DNA of 32,757 nucleotides from Bartonella vinsonii subsp. arupensis OK-94-513 (GCF_000278235.1 NZ_JH725039.1:1-32757), one strand, 5' to 3'. Numbered from the stretch's first letter, positions 8,374 through 18,044 are shown. Made by a program: numbers and translations. Notes: generated by a model not told the origin, from the letters alone.

Positions 8374-9204
8374 TCATCCTACAAAAGCGCGTTCCACCAC
8401 ATAAGTAGCGGGTGCATTATTTGCTCCTTCAACAAGACCAAAGGATTCGCACATCCTTGCACAATCCTTCAGCATTGCCATAGAACCACAAATCATCACA
8501 CGATCTTCATCAGGATTGATCTTCGGTAAACCTGTTGTTTCAAAGAAAGTGCCATTCTCCATAACAGTTGTAATGCGCCCCATATGCTCAGAAGGTTCGC
8601 GAGTAGTCATAGGATAAAACTTCAATTGTTGTGCATACTCACCAATCAGCGGATCTTCTTGTAAAGAGGCAACGAGATCTTTTGCGTAAGCAAGCTCATT
8701 GCACTCACGGGTTGTTTGAATAAGTACCACTTCTGAAAATTTTTCATAAGTTTCAGGATCACGAACAAGACTGGCAAAAGGAGCAACTCCTGTCCCTGTT
8801 GAAAGAAGATAAAGGCGCTTTCCAGGAATAAGAGCATCAAGAACCAATGTTCCAGTAGATTTTTTACGCATGAGAACTGTATCACCAATTTTAATTTTTT
8901 GGAGATGTTCAGTTAGTGGGCCACCTGGAACTTTAATTGAAAAAAATTCAAGCTGCTCATCCCAAAAGGGACTTGCAATCGAATAAGCACGATAAATTGG
9001 CTTTTCTGCATTTGGCAAACCAATCATCACAAATTCACCTGAACGAAAACGGAAACTTTCCGGACGATTCAGGCGAAATTTAAATAAACGGTCTGTATAA
9101 TGATAAACTTCTTGGACGCTAAGGCCGAAGACATTTTCAGGAATCGGGAAGTCTGACGCAACACTGCTGATATTTGACTGAACATTGCTAGCAGACGTAT
9201 TCAT
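8374..9204 (-). CDS. fpr: Ferredoxin(flavodoxin)-NADP+ reductase
   Basis: A 276-residue FAD enzyme moving electrons between NADPH and ferredoxin or flavodoxin. The FAD-binding motif RAYSIASP (about residues 72-79) follows a barrel starting QEVYHYTDRLFKFRLNRPES. The NADPH domain has STGTGVAPFASLVRDPETY (about 135-153), then VMICGSMAMLKDC. The end, VVERAFVG, is of the bacterial type with residues following the aromatic position. The first 20 or so residues are a serine/asparagine-rich extension compared with usual 258-residue members. GGGAGAG precedes the ATG by about six bases. The gene is convergent with eda; a decayed copy of its 3' end lies just downstream. Confidence 0.92.
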   Translation of the reverse strand: MNTSASNVQSNISSVASDFPIPENVFGLSVQEVYHYTDRLFKFRLNRPESFRFRSGEFVMIGLPNAEKPIYRAYSIASPFWDEQLEFFSIKVPGGPLTEHLQKIKIGDTVLMRKKSTGTLVLDALIPGKRLYLLSTGTGVAPFASLVRDPETYEKFSEVVLIQTTRECNELAYAKDLVASLQEDPLIGEYAQQLKFYPMTTREPSEHMGRITTVMENGTFFETTGLPKINPDEDRVMICGSMAMLKDCARMCESFGLVEGANNAPATYVVERAFVG

Positions 9205-9607
9205 AAAACTCTCCCTTATCTCTTTGACTAAATAAAAACTTAAGACTTCAAAATGATATAATGCTTATTCAATCATCTGCCAATATTTCTCTTATATTAT
9301 ACCGAGTCATGAATAAAAAATTAAACACACAATCTTAACAAAAGCCAAAGGAAAACCACGCACAGAGCATTAAATTGCAACATCATTGTTTGTGAGTTTA
9401 TAAGCAATTGCTCTCATTTAATACTCTCCATTCAACACAACGCTTAATACACCTTATCATTCATGTCTTTGTTCAAAGCCAGAGAGAATATTTTAAAATA
9501 AATTTTCTCTAACAAAATCATTTATAAGAATACCGCTAAACTTATGCTTGTTATTTTCTACAAAACACAAATATTAGCGGTATTAAAAAGCCAATCAATA
9601 ACAGATT
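9205..9607. other. Intergenic region upstream of fpr
   Basis: About 400 AT-rich bases between two minus-strand genes. Apart from an 11-bp inverted repeat at 9529-9584, listed separately, no gene, RNA or clear promoter was recognised. Confidence 0.5.
9529..9584 (-). terminator. 11-bp inverted repeat after the secreted-protein gene
   Basis: AATACCGCTAA (9529-9539) and TTAGCGGTATT (9574-9584) are perfect inverted copies separated by 34 bases, 24 bp past the stop of the 9608-10630 gene. The large loop and the absence of a long T-tract make a canonical intrinsic terminator uncertain; a protein-binding site or mRNA 3'-end stabiliser is equally possible. Confidence 0.35.
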
Positions 9608-10630
9608 TTAGCGCGTGTTTATAACTTTCCAGCGTTCACCATCAGACATATACATTATTTGTGTTCCCCTATTAACCTTCGTCACACTGTTATTGACATG
9701 AAGGGATGATCCGTAGGTAGCACGGTGATCAACAAAAATTGATTTCCACTGAAGCGGACCAGGCTGAGGAAAGTAAATATCGGGTGCCCAATAACCATCT
9801 TGGGAACGAATAACAACCAAATTGACTGTTTTCAATGCATTAGAAAGAGTTTGCGCACTCAAATTTTGCTTATTTACTAAAGCAACTTTAGGTGCATGAG
9901 GTGACGGTATCCCTTTAAGATCATTCACAACATTCGTGCAAGAATTATTATCACAGGAAGATTGAACCACATAAGGATCATTGCAATTTCCATAAGTGTA
10001 AGTACTTTGCTTCGCTTTTATTGTGTCATCACCTATAGGATTTCTAAAGATTGAACGTTGCATACCCATCACAAAACAGGATGAAAGCTGATTATTCCCT
10101 TGAGAATATTCTTCAACAAAACCAACAGAATTATAAAACTTACCATATGTTTTTGGAACTTCAATAACACCCACTATCGTTTTTGTACCATTCGTTAAGT
10201 CTATTATAGTACCAGTAACCAAATTTTTATTTTTTGAAACATCTAATTTGTACTGATGCCCCATTTTCCAAGGCACGTTAATATCACATTGCACTCCAGA
10301 GCCTTCATGACTGAAATAACGACACTGTCCACTCTTCCAACCTACAGCATTCCAAATGGAATAATTAAAAAAATGAACACCTCCTCTATTTTGTAAGCCA
10401 ATATACCCAACTTTTCCGTTTTTAAAGGAAAAATGGTTTGCCCAGAAATAACGAGAACGTGGCCCACCGTCATGACTGATCTGCTGAAAAAAAGATAATT
10501 TGTTAAATTCTGAATAAGCAGGCCATGCATGTTGGATAAGAACAATTCCCCCCGGACTAACAGCATAACTTGGTGCGCTAACTAAACACAATACAAAAAC
10601 GCACAATATTTTTCTGATTTTATGATACAC
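9608..10630 (-). CDS. Secreted protein of unknown function, possibly DUF3472-like
   Basis: A 340-residue protein with a clear Sec signal peptide: KIRK, then the hydrophobic ILCVFVLCLVSAPS, probable cleavage after SYA (about residue 23). The mature part contains aromatic-rich beta-strand sequence such as SRYFWANHFSFKNGKVGYIG and GLQNRGGVHFFNYSIWNA. The spacing resembles what I recall of DUF3472-type proteins, a jelly-roll-like domain, but this is a weak recognition. Several cysteines (CRYFSHEGSGVQC, CNDPYVVQSSCDNNSC) could form disulphides. A separate C-terminal part starts near residue 255. Translation starts with GTG, supported by AAGGGGGG eight bases upstream. It is divergent from alr, and no partner gene is adjacent. 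Periplasmic or extracellular location is likely; function is unknown. Confidence 0.7.
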   Translation of the reverse strand: MYHKIRKILCVFVLCLVSAPSYAVSPGGIVLIQHAWPAYSEFNKLSFFQQISHDGGPRSRYFWANHFSFKNGKVGYIGLQNRGGVHFFNYSIWNAVGWKSGQCRYFSHEGSGVQCDINVPWKMGHQYKLDVSKNKNLVTGTIIDLTNGTKTIVGVIEVPKTYGKFYNSVGFVEEYSQGNNQLSSCFVMGMQRSIFRNPIGDDTIKAKQSTYTYGNCNDPYVVQSSCDNNSCTNVVNDLKGIPSPHAPKVALVNKQNLSAQTLSNALKTVNLVVIRSQDGYWAPDIYFPQPGPLQWKSIFVDHRATYGSSLHVNNSVTKVNRGTQIMYMSDGERWKVINTR

Positions 10631-11035
10631 AATGAATTCCCCCCTTAATTTATCATAGAGCTGATTCTATCAAAATTTCCTTCTACAATCAATCCTCCCA
10701 AAAGGATTTAATTTCATTATGAAATAACAATACAATACACAAAGTAGCTTTTATCTTTAATAAAACTCAGCCAAGGAAAAAAATAAAAGTCTTTCCTTCT
10801 TCCAATGATCAGGGGGACATCTGTCTACAACCTCACCAACAAAACCAGATGTTCCTCGTCATAAGAGTCAGCATTTTATATCAAAAGATTGCTTTCATGG
10901 TACCACACCAAGTATAGACCGCTCATGATTTTAATAAGAACAAACCGTATGCTCACCCTTTCCATATATCATAAAAACTTATATAAAATAACCAAAGGGA
11001 ACTTCATGTGTCACTAACACAAATAGGATTTTAAA
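10631..11035. other. Divergent intergenic region between the secreted-protein gene and alr
   Basis: About 400 bases that must hold promoters for both flanking genes. An imperfect inverted repeat, GGGACATCTG (10814-10823) and CAGATGTTCC (10846-10855), 9 of 10 positions complementary, lies near the middle in the most GC-rich part. No coding sequence is supported. Confidence 0.45.
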
Positions 11036-12154
11036 ATGAGCAAATCCGTTAATGATGAAGCAAACGCATCACTTACCTTTACAGCTGTAGCAACCATTAA
11101 TGTGCGTGCTATTGTTGAAAATTATACAACTTTAGCCAAACATGTTTTTCCAACTGAATGTTCTGCAGTTGTAAAAGCAGATGCCTATGGGCTAGGTGTT
11201 AACAAAATTGCTCCTGCGCTCTATCAGGCTGGATGCCGTACTTTTTTTGTAGCCCAAATCGAAGAAGCGCTACACTTAAAAAGTATTTTACCCCAAAATG
11301 TGATGATTGCTATTCTTAACGGACTTCCACATAATACAGAAGAACTTGTAGCTGAAGCAGGAATTATTCCTGTTTTGAATTCTTGGAATGCTCTCGAAGA
11401 CTGGCAAACACTTTGCCAAAAAAAGGATAAAAGATTTCCCGCAATTGTTCAAATCGATACCAATATGAACCGATTAGGGCTTGATAAACAAGAAGTACAA
11501 AAGCTTATCAAACAGCCCGTAATTTTCGAGATAGCAGAGATAAAATATATTCTCAGTCATCTCGCTAATGGAGAGGAGTACGCACATCCATCCAATGATA
11601 CACAATTGACTGCTTTAAAAGCTATCCTTGCGCAACTGCCTGCTTGCAAAGTTTCTTTTGCTAATTCTGGAGGTATTTTTCTTGGAAATAATTTTTATTT
11701 TGACCTAGTTCGCCCCGGCATAGCACTTTATGGAAGTGATCCCCGTGGCAAACAGCCAACACCACTTAAACCTGTTTTAAAACTTGAAGCCCAAGTCTCT
11801 CAAATTCGCTCTGTTGAGGCCGGAGCCCCTGTCGGTTATGGAGGAAGTTTCATTACCCAAAGACCAAGTACTCTTGCAACCATTTCTATCGGCTATGCAG
11901 ATGGCTGGTTACGTGCTCTTTCTAATAAAGGTGCGGTTTATTTCAACGGCAATAGACTTCCCATTGTTGGACGTATTTCTATGGATTCCCTCGTTGTTGA
12001 TGCTACCGATCTTGATAAAAAACCTCAAAGAGGTGATTGGGTAGAACTCATTGGAATGCATCAAACACTTGAAAAAGTATCTACAGATGCTGGGACCATC
12101 CCCAATGAAATTCTAACGTCTCTAGGTCACCGCTATAAACGCATTTATATTTAA
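11036..12154 (+). CDS. alr: Alanine racemase
   Basis: A 372-residue PLP enzyme that interconverts L- and D-alanine for peptidoglycan. The PLP lysine is in SAVVKADAYGLGV (K47), the second catalytic base in PVGYGGSF (Y268). Other family signatures are IDTNMNRLGL, RPGIALYGSDP and GRISMDSLVVDATDL. The last part, EILTSLGHRYKR, is the normal C-terminus. AGGA sits about nine bases before the ATG. The gene stands alone and ends 165 bp before a bidirectional terminator shared with the converging gcv operon. The sequence does not show whether it is the biosynthetic or the catabolic type; no dadA gene is adjacent. Confidence 0.93.
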   Translation: MSKSVNDEANASLTFTAVATINVRAIVENYTTLAKHVFPTECSAVVKADAYGLGVNKIAPALYQAGCRTFFVAQIEEALHLKSILPQNVMIAILNGLPHNTEELVAEAGIIPVLNSWNALEDWQTLCQKKDKRFPAIVQIDTNMNRLGLDKQEVQKLIKQPVIFEIAEIKYILSHLANGEEYAHPSNDTQLTALKAILAQLPACKVSFANSGGIFLGNNFYFDLVRPGIALYGSDPRGKQPTPLKPVLKLEAQVSQIRSVEAGAPVGYGGSFITQRPSTLATISIGYADGWLRALSNKGAVYFNGNRLPIVGRISMDSLVVDATDLDKKPQRGDWVELIGMHQTLEKVSTDAGTIPNEILTSLGHRYKRIYI

Positions 12155-12318
12155 AACTCTTTTAAAAGAAGTGGTGAAAACCATCATTTAGAGAATGCTC
12201 TTGCGCGCGCCCTTCCGCAAAATATCTCACAACAATCAAAGAGACTCTTGCCATGCCTCCCATTCTCTTCATCAATATTATCTATCAAAATGCTTAAAAA
12301 CAATGGCATGAGAAGAAT

Positions 12319-12351
12319 AAAAAAGCCCACATAAAATACGTAGGCTTTTTT
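12319..12351. terminator. Bidirectional intrinsic terminator between gcvP and alr
   Basis: AAAAAAGCC...GGCTTTTTT forms a stem (with the extra pairs CAC/GTA interrupted by one base) around a short AT loop. It has T-runs on both strands, so it can end the gcv transcript coming from the right and the alr transcript coming from the left. It begins 19 bp past the gcvP stop. Confidence 0.8.
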
Positions 12352-12369
12352 CGTTATAAAAAAATAAAT

Positions 12370-15174
12370 TTAATATGTGTTTCCCAATGGCGGACAAGAA
12401 CAAATGAGCATTCTATCTCCCGCAACATTGTCAATACGAGAAACCGGGGGCCAATATTTATTCGCCGGATCAAGAGAGCAATTAGGGAAAGCAGCCTCTT
12501 GTCGTGAATAAGGTCGTGCCCAAGCATCATCGAGTGTATCTACCAACGTGTGTGGTGCGTTAACCAATGGATTATCATCTTTTGGCCAAACACCCGCACC
12601 AACTTTTTTAGCTTCTTCAGCAATCAAAAGCAAAGCATCACAAAAACGATCCATCTCTGCTTTTGGCTCTGATTCCGTTGGCTCAATCATTAAAGTACCA
12701 GGAACAGGAAACGACATCGTCGGCGCGTGAAACCCGTAATCAATCAAACGCTTTGCAATATCATCAACACTGATCCCAAACTGATCTTTCAACACGCGAG
12801 TATCGACAATACATTCATGAGCAACACGCCCATGCTTTCCTCGATAAAGAATAGAATAAGATTGAGAAAGACGTGCCGCAATATAATTAGCATTCAAAAT
12901 TGCTGTTTGCGTTGCATATTTCAAACCATCAGCACCCATCATTCGAATATACATCCACGTAATAACAAGAATAGATGCACTTCCATAAGGAGCAGCTGAA
13001 ACTGCATGCATTGTTCCCTCTTGTTCATGACCTGGTAAAAATGGTTTGAGATGTTCTGCCACTCCAATCGGCCCCACACCAGGACCACCACCACCATGGG
13101 GGATAGCAAAGGTTTTATGGAGGTTCATATGACAAACATCCGCCCCAATATCTGCTGGACGAGCAAGCCCAACAAGTGCATTCAGATTAGCACCATCAAA
13201 ATAAACTTGTCCTCCATTTTCATGGATAACAGAGCAAATGTCCTTAATGCTTTCCTCATAAACACCATGGGTTGAAGGATAAGTAATCATGAGAGCTGCT
13301 AGACGATCCTTATGCAATTGTGCTTTCATTTTAAGATCATCAACATCAACATTACCATCACCCAAACATTTCACCACAATGACTTCCATACCTGCCATAT
13401 GAGCAGAAGCTGGATTTGTCCCATGTGCCGATGCGGGAATAAGGCAAAGCGTGCGTTGATGCTCTCCTCGTGATTGATGATATCGACGAATAGCTAAAAG
13501 CCCCGCATATTCACCTTGAGCACCAGAATTCGGCTGGAAAGAAACCTGTGCGAATCCTGTAATTTCACACAACCACGCATTCAGTTGCTGAATCATTTCC
13601 CTATAACCCATTACATCCTCTTTAGGTGCAAAGGGGTGTATATTGGCTACCGTAGGCCAACTGACAGGCATTAATTCAGCTGCTGCATTAAGCTTCATGG
13701 TACAAGAACCAAGCGGAATCATTGCCCTATCTAATGCCAAATCCTTATCTGACAAACGACGCAAAAAGCGCATCATGTCTGTTTCTGAATGAACCGCGTG
13801 AAAAAAGGGCTGTGAAAGAAAAGCAGCATTACGCCCTTTTCCCCAAAGTCTTGAAGAAACCTGATCAACCAATTGCGCACCAAAAAGCTGTGCCAAAGCA
13901 CAAGCATCTTCTTCTGTCGATAACTCATCAAAATTGATGGCAATTCTGTCATCATCAAGAATACGAATAAGACATCCATTGCTCTTTGCTTGGTGTGCAA
14001 TTTCTTGAGCTCTCCCCTTCACAAAAATACTGACACAATCAAAAAAACATTCCCCTTCAACATGAACCCCTGCCGCTTCTAAACCAGAAACGAAACGGCA
14101 TGTTAAATGATGCACCCGCTGAGCAATTTCCTGTAAACCTTTTGGACCATGCCAAACAGCATAAGCCGTTGCCATATTTGCCAATAGAGCCTGTGCCGTA
14201 CAAATATTTGACGTCGCTTTATCGCGTCGAATATGTTGTTCGCGTGTTTGTAAAGCTAAGCGAAAACCAACGCGCCCTTTTGTATCAACAGATTGGCCAA
14301 CAATACGCCCTGGAATAAGGCGCGTTAAAGCATCACTTACCGCAAGATAGCCAGCATGAGGCCCCCCAAAACCCATTGGAACCCCATAACGCTGCATAGA
14401 ACCAACAACAATGTCAGCCCCCCATTGAGCAGGCGCTTCCATAAGAGTAAGGGCCAGAGGATCGGCAACAACAATCACCAGTGCTCCTTTTGCCTTTGCC
14501 TCCTTAATCACTTCATCATAATCGTTAAAAAAGCCTTTTGTATCTGGCCAAGACAAAACAATCGCAGCGGTATCAGAACAAATTTCGCCATTTTGACTAA
14601 TCTGAATCCCTTGTGTTTCAGCGCGGGTTTGTACAACGCTTAAGGTTTGAGGATGCAAAAGACTTTGAAGAGAAATCTTTGTTTTTTTCTCACGCGCAAA
14701 GCGTACCGCAACCGCATTTGCTTCAGCTAAAGCAGTTGCTTCATCAAGAAGGGAAGCAGCTGCAACAGGCAAACCAGTGAGTTCACTCACCAATGTCTGA
14801 AAATAAAATAAAAGCTCTAAACGACCTTGGCTAATTTCTGCTTGATAGGGTGTATAAGCAGTATACCAAGCTGGATTTTCAAAAAGATTCCGCAAAATAA
14901 CAGGAGGTACAGAAGTTCCATGGTATCCTTGCCCAATAAAACTTTTGTGCACATGGTTACGCCCCATCATCTTTGAGAGTTCTTCCAAGGCTTGCCCTTC
15001 ACTTGCTGCCTTTGGAAGATTAAGCGGACGTCCCAAATGGATAGAATGCGGAACAGCTTGAGAAACGAGTGTATCAACACAATCAAGCCCTAAAACATCA
15101 AGCATTTTTTGTGTTTCATCAGGACGAAGCCCAATATGACGAGAAAAGAAATGACGCTCTAACATAGCACTCAT
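12370..15174 (-). CDS. gcvP: Glycine dehydrogenase (decarboxylating), P-protein
   Basis: A 934-residue single-chain P-protein of the glycine cleavage system, which uses PLP to decarboxylate glycine and passes the aminomethyl group to the lipoyl arm of GcvH. Both homologous halves are present. The N-terminal half begins [12 protein letters not shown] and contains [16 protein letters not shown]. The C-terminal half carries [13 protein letters not shown] and the PLP lysine in [17 protein letters not shown], then [16 protein letters not shown]. The end, with [21 protein letters not shown], is conserved in the family. It overlaps gcvH by four bases (ATGA), so translation is coupled. It is the last gene of the riboswitch-controlled operon, followed by the terminator. 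Confidence 0.96.
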   Translation of the reverse strand: MSAMLERHFFSRHIGLRPDETQKMLDVLGLDCVDTLVSQAVPHSIHLGRPLNLPKAASEGQALEELSKMMGRNHVHKSFIGQGYHGTSVPPVILRNLFENPAWYTAYTPYQAEISQGRLELLFYFQTLVSELTGLPVAAASLLDEATALAEANAVAVRFAREKKTKISLQSLLHPQTLSVVQTRAETQGIQISQNGEICSDTAAIVLSWPDTKGFFNDYDEVIKEAKAKGALVIVVADPLALTLMEAPAQWGADIVVGSMQRYGVPMGFGGPHAGYLAVSDALTRLIPGRIVGQSVDTKGRVGFRLALQTREQHIRRDKATSNICTAQALLANMATAYAVWHGPKGLQEIAQRVHHLTCRFVSGLEAAGVHVEGECFFDCVSIFVKGRAQEIAHQAKSNGCLIRILDDDRIAINFDELSTEEDACALAQLFGAQLVDQVSSRLWGKGRNAAFLSQPFFHAVHSETDMMRFLRRLSDKDLALDRAMIPLGSCTMKLNAAAELMPVSWPTVANIHPFAPKEDVMGYREMIQQLNAWLCEITGFAQVSFQPNSGAQGEYAGLLAIRRYHQSRGEHQRTLCLIPASAHGTNPASAHMAGMEVIVVKCLGDGNVDVDDLKMKAQLHKDRLAALMITYPSTHGVYEESIKDICSVIHENGGQVYFDGANLNALVGLARPADIGADVCHMNLHKTFAIPHGGGGPGVGPIGVAEHLKPFLPGHEQEGTMHAVSAAPYGSASILVITWMYIRMMGADGLKYATQTAILNANYIAARLSQSYSILYRGKHGRVAHECIVDTRVLKDQFGISVDDIAKRLIDYGFHAPTMSFPVPGTLMIEPTESEPKAEMDRFCDALLLIAEEAKKVGAGVWPKDDNPLVNAPHTLVDTLDDAWARPYSRQEAAFPNCSLDPANKYWPPVSRIDNVAGDRMLICSCPPLGNTY

Positions 15175-15539
15175 CCAATCAGTGCTTTATAAGCAGCCTC
15201 ATCCAGCAACCCTTCAAGTTGCGTTGCATCCTGCAATGTCATTTTCCAGAGCCAACCTTCTTTTTCCGCTTTTTGATTCACCAATTCAGGGTTATTTGCC
15301 AATGCCTCATTTATTTCAACCACTTCACCATCAAGAGGTGCATAAACATCTGAAGCCGCTTTCACCGATTCCACAACAGCAGCAGAATCCCCCTTGGAAA
15401 GTTGTGTTCCCTCTTTTGGCAAATCAACAAAAACCAAGTCTCCTAACTGTTCTTGTGCATAATGTGTGATCCCAACAGTAACCACTTGCCCTTCAACACT
15501 AAGCCATTCGTGATCTTGCGTAAAATAAGTTTTAGACAT
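15171..15539 (-). CDS. gcvH: Glycine cleavage system H protein
   Basis: A 122-residue lipoyl carrier protein. The lipoylated lysine is in [19 protein letters not shown] (K60), surrounded by the usual [11 protein letters not shown] and [14 protein letters not shown] sequences. Length is typical (about 120-130). AAAGGA, which lies inside the last codons of gcvT, serves as ribosome site; the gap to gcvT is six bases and gcvP overlaps its stop. It shuttles the aminomethyl intermediate between GcvP and GcvT and is reoxidised by dihydrolipoamide dehydrogenase, which is encoded elsewhere. Confidence 0.96.
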   Translation of the reverse strand: MSKTYFTQDHEWLSVEGQVVTVGITHYAQEQLGDLVFVDLPKEGTQLSKGDSAAVVESVKAASDVYAPLDGEVVEINEALANNPELVNQKAEKEGWLWKMTLQDATQLEGLLDEAAYKALIG

Positions 15540-15545
15540 AGAAAT

Positions 15546-16664
15546 TTATCCTTTAAAATAACGTTGTTCAACAAAAGGAAGAGAATGAACAGACAATGCA
15601 ATTTTTTTGCCACGCAGCTCTGTAAAAACTTCCGTTCCCTCAACTTTCCACTCAACAGGAACATAGCCCATCGCTACAGGACCATCAAAAGAAGGACCAA
15701 AACCACCTGACGTTACCATGCCAATCTGCTTGCCCTCATTATCGAAAAGTATGGCACCCGCACGAATAGGTTGACGCGTTTGCGGTTTTAATCCAACGCG
15801 ACAACGAGAAGGTCCTTTCTGAAGAGCTTCAAGAAAAGCCTTCGCTCCATAAAATTGTGCTTTTTCTCGAACATTTTTGGGAACAGCCCATGTCAGTGCT
15901 GCCTCAATGGGTGTTGTATCAGGCGTAATATCATTCCCATGCAAGCATAGACCTGCTTCTAACCGAAGGCTATCACGCGCTGCAAGACCAACCCACTCCA
16001 CACGAGAATCACTCAGTATTTTTTCAACTACTGCACGCGCTTGCCCTATGGGAAGAGCAATTTCAAAACCATCTTCTCCCGTATAACCAGAGCGCGTTAT
16101 AAACCAATCTTGTTGGGGTTCGAATCCTTGCATAAACATCAGCTTATTACCAGGCAACCCAGCATCAGCCATAACAGCTGCAGCTTCTGGACCTTGAAGA
16201 GCAAGCAACACTCTTTCAAGAGCAATCACTTGACATTCAAAACCAACAGCACGCTTCTCGAGCTCCGCAAGATCAGCCTGTGCATTTCCAGCATTAGCAA
16301 CCAGCATAAAACGGCTCTCTGCCAAACGGGTAATGATAAGATCATCAAGTATACCAGCCTGTTCATTAAGTAGATAATTATAGCGTGATTGACCAATCTT
16401 TAACAATGCAGCATCAATAGGAAAAGCATAGGATAAAAACTCTACTGCTTGTGTCCCCTCAACAGAAATTAATTTCATATGAGAAATGTCAAAAAGGCCT
16501 GCATGCGCACGGGTATGAAGGTGTTCTTTCAAAACCCCCAGAGGATAAGTCAAAGGCATTTGCCAACCAGCAAAAGCACCAAATTTTGCTCCCGCTTTTT
16601 CATGCAATTCATGTAAAGGAAGTGTTTTTAAAGAAGATGTTTCAAATTCTTGTGCTGTACCCAT
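15546..16664 (-). CDS. gcvT: Glycine cleavage system T protein (aminomethyltransferase)
   Basis: A 372-residue folate-dependent aminomethyltransferase, transferring the one-carbon unit from GcvH to tetrahydrofolate and releasing ammonia. Landmarks are LHELHEKAGAKFGAFAGWQMPLTY-type N-terminus, HAGLFDISHM with the catalytic-site aspartate, RSGYTGEDGFEI, AARDSLRLEAGLCLHGND, and VTSGGFGPS near the end. GGAG lies about five bases before the ATG. It is the first gene of gcvTHP and sits about 40 bp past the tandem glycine riboswitch, which presumably turns the operon on when glycine is plentiful. Confidence 0.95.
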   Translation of the reverse strand: MGTAQEFETSSLKTLPLHELHEKAGAKFGAFAGWQMPLTYPLGVLKEHLHTRAHAGLFDISHMKLISVEGTQAVEFLSYAFPIDAALLKIGQSRYNYLLNEQAGILDDLIITRLAESRFMLVANAGNAQADLAELEKRAVGFECQVIALERVLLALQGPEAAAVMADAGLPGNKLMFMQGFEPQQDWFITRSGYTGEDGFEIALPIGQARAVVEKILSDSRVEWVGLAARDSLRLEAGLCLHGNDITPDTTPIEAALTWAVPKNVREKAQFYGAKAFLEALQKGPSRCRVGLKPQTRQPIRAGAILFDNEGKQIGMVTSGGFGPSFDGPVAMGYVPVEWKVEGTEVFTELRGKKIALSVHSLPFVEQRYFKG

Positions 16665-16704
16665 AATATCTCCAAAATTGCGCTAACGCCCACACGATAT
16701 GGCC

Positions 16705-16893
16705 GTCTCTGCACCCTTCTGTTACAAACCTGAGAGACTCGCGAAAAGAACTTTCGCTTACACCTTCGGCGCGGATCTTTCCGACTTTCCAGATCTGCCT
16801 TCCTCCTTTTACGGTCCTTAGAGCCTGAGAGATTATGGGCTGTTTTCCCCTTCGGCGGCAGGTGCGAAAGTTTGCAGTCTGCACTCTCCCGCA
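16705..16893 (-). ncRNA. Tandem glycine riboswitch upstream of gcvT
   Basis: Read on the minus strand, two consecutive glycine-aptamer cores are visible. The first has GCGGGAGAGTGC, GCCGCCGAAGGGG, AATCTCTCAGG and GGACCG. The second has TCTGGAAAGTCGG, GCGCCGAAGGTGTAAGCG, GTCTCTCAGGTTTGTAACAG and AAGGGTGCAGAGAC. A short AAAAGGAGGAAGGCAG linker separates them. This is the classic cooperative pair found before gcv operons. The 40 bases between the second aptamer and the gcvT start must hold the expression platform. No strong terminator stem is visible there, so control may act on translation. Bases 16665-16704 contain the GGAG ribosome site. Confidence 0.95.
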
Positions 16894-17368
16894 AAAGAAT
16901 GAAAGAAACGAGAACGCTCTTTCCGACATTTTTTCATCTATAGCCTATCTTCATCACACTGTCATCAGTAAAGTGATAAGCGTATTCTCATTTTTAAACT
17001 TGCATAGGCTATTTTAAAAGACTTATAATAGGAATCTTTTGAGTATTATGAAATTGTAGATGACCACTTTCAGGAAATCAGGAGAAAAATTGCAAAGGCC
17101 ATAACAAAAATACAACTTAAAAAATACAAAGTTTCACGCACTCAAAAAAATTACAAAAAGTAATACCCTTCTCTTTTGCATCTCAACCCTAACCACGGAG
17201 TTTCACATCTTTTAAAACTAAAGATTTCAGATATCTTAAATAATCTTAACGCACAAAGGATTGATTTGCGGACTGATTTCCTCTCTCTGACTTTTTTGTC
17301 TCTCAATAGTGTCATAAATTACAGCTATTACATAGCAAACTTCATTGAATAAAGGTTGCAAGATACTC
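16894..17368. other. Divergent intergenic region between the gcv riboswitch and the Lon-domain gene
   Basis: About 475 bases holding the gcv promoter and the promoter of the rightward genes. A 9-bp inverted repeat, ATAGCCTAT (16940-16948) and ATAGGCTAT (17004-17012), flanks the likely gcv promoter zone. No protein or RNA gene was recognised between it and 17369. Confidence 0.45.
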
Positions 17369-18031
17369 ATGAAAGCGGGCAATATCCATTATAATTGTGA
17401 AGATGATCTACCAAAGCAAATTGCTCTTTTTCCTGTAGAAGGAGCACTCTTACTGCCAGGTGGATTTTTATCACTGAATATTTTTGAACCAGAAGCGCTT
17501 GAAATGGTTGAAAATGTTATGGTATCCAACCGTTTATTAGGAATCATTCAGCCACTTTCATCGAATACAGACTGCTTTTCCACACCACTTTACAAAATAG
17601 GCTGTGTAGGACGTATTACAAACTACAATGAAACAGGAAATGGGCAGCTTTTCATTATATTACAAGGCGTTTGCCGCTTCACCTTAGAACAAGAACTGGT
17701 GAACACAAAACCCTATCGAACGGCTCTTATTCGATCAAACATAAAAGACTTAGAAGAACCCAACATTACAGAAAATATTAATCGAGAAAATCTCCTCGAT
17801 ATTGTTGAGAAATATCTCACCATACATGAAATAGAATATAATTGGAGCAGTATCATACAAGCCCCCACGCCTCTATTGGTTAATGCTTTTTCAGCTCTCA
17901 TCCCCTTTACACCAGCAGAAAAACAAGCTCTCCTCGAAGCTCCAGATATTGGAAGCCGTGCCCAAACGCTTCTTGCTTTAACTGAACGTTCACTCATGAA
18001 ACAAACAGGGTCACATTTCCATTTAAACTAA
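17369..18031 (+). CDS. Lon-substrate-binding (LON N-terminal) domain protein
   Basis: A 220-residue protein consisting of the domain that forms the N-terminus of Lon protease, without ATPase or protease parts. Recognisable segments are QIALFPVEGALLLPGGFLSLNIFEPEALEMVENVM at the start, IGCVGRITNY and a final PFTPAEKQALLEAPDIGSRAQTLLAL helix typical of COG2802 proteins. Function in bacteria is not established; it could be a substrate adaptor. The ATG at 17369 is preferred because homologous proteins start just before such a KAGNIHY-like segment; an in-frame TTG at 17345 would add eight residues. It lies 13 bp before the Trm112-like gene, an arrangement I associate with alphaproteobacteria. Confidence 0.85.
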   Translation: MKAGNIHYNCEDDLPKQIALFPVEGALLLPGGFLSLNIFEPEALEMVENVMVSNRLLGIIQPLSSNTDCFSTPLYKIGCVGRITNYNETGNGQLFIILQGVCRFTLEQELVNTKPYRTALIRSNIKDLEEPNITENINRENLLDIVEKYLTIHEIEYNWSSIIQAPTPLLVNAFSALIPFTPAEKQALLEAPDIGSRAQTLLALTERSLMKQTGSHFHLN

Positions 18032-18044
18032 TGAATGTTAAAAC

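Noticed and set aside
12548-14643. Several plus-strand open frames inside gcvP
   Set aside because: They lie wholly opposite a well-conserved gene and show no family features.
16628-16929. Minus-strand open frames across the glycine riboswitch
   Set aside because: They coincide with the aptamer sequence; the conserved RNA motifs explain the region.
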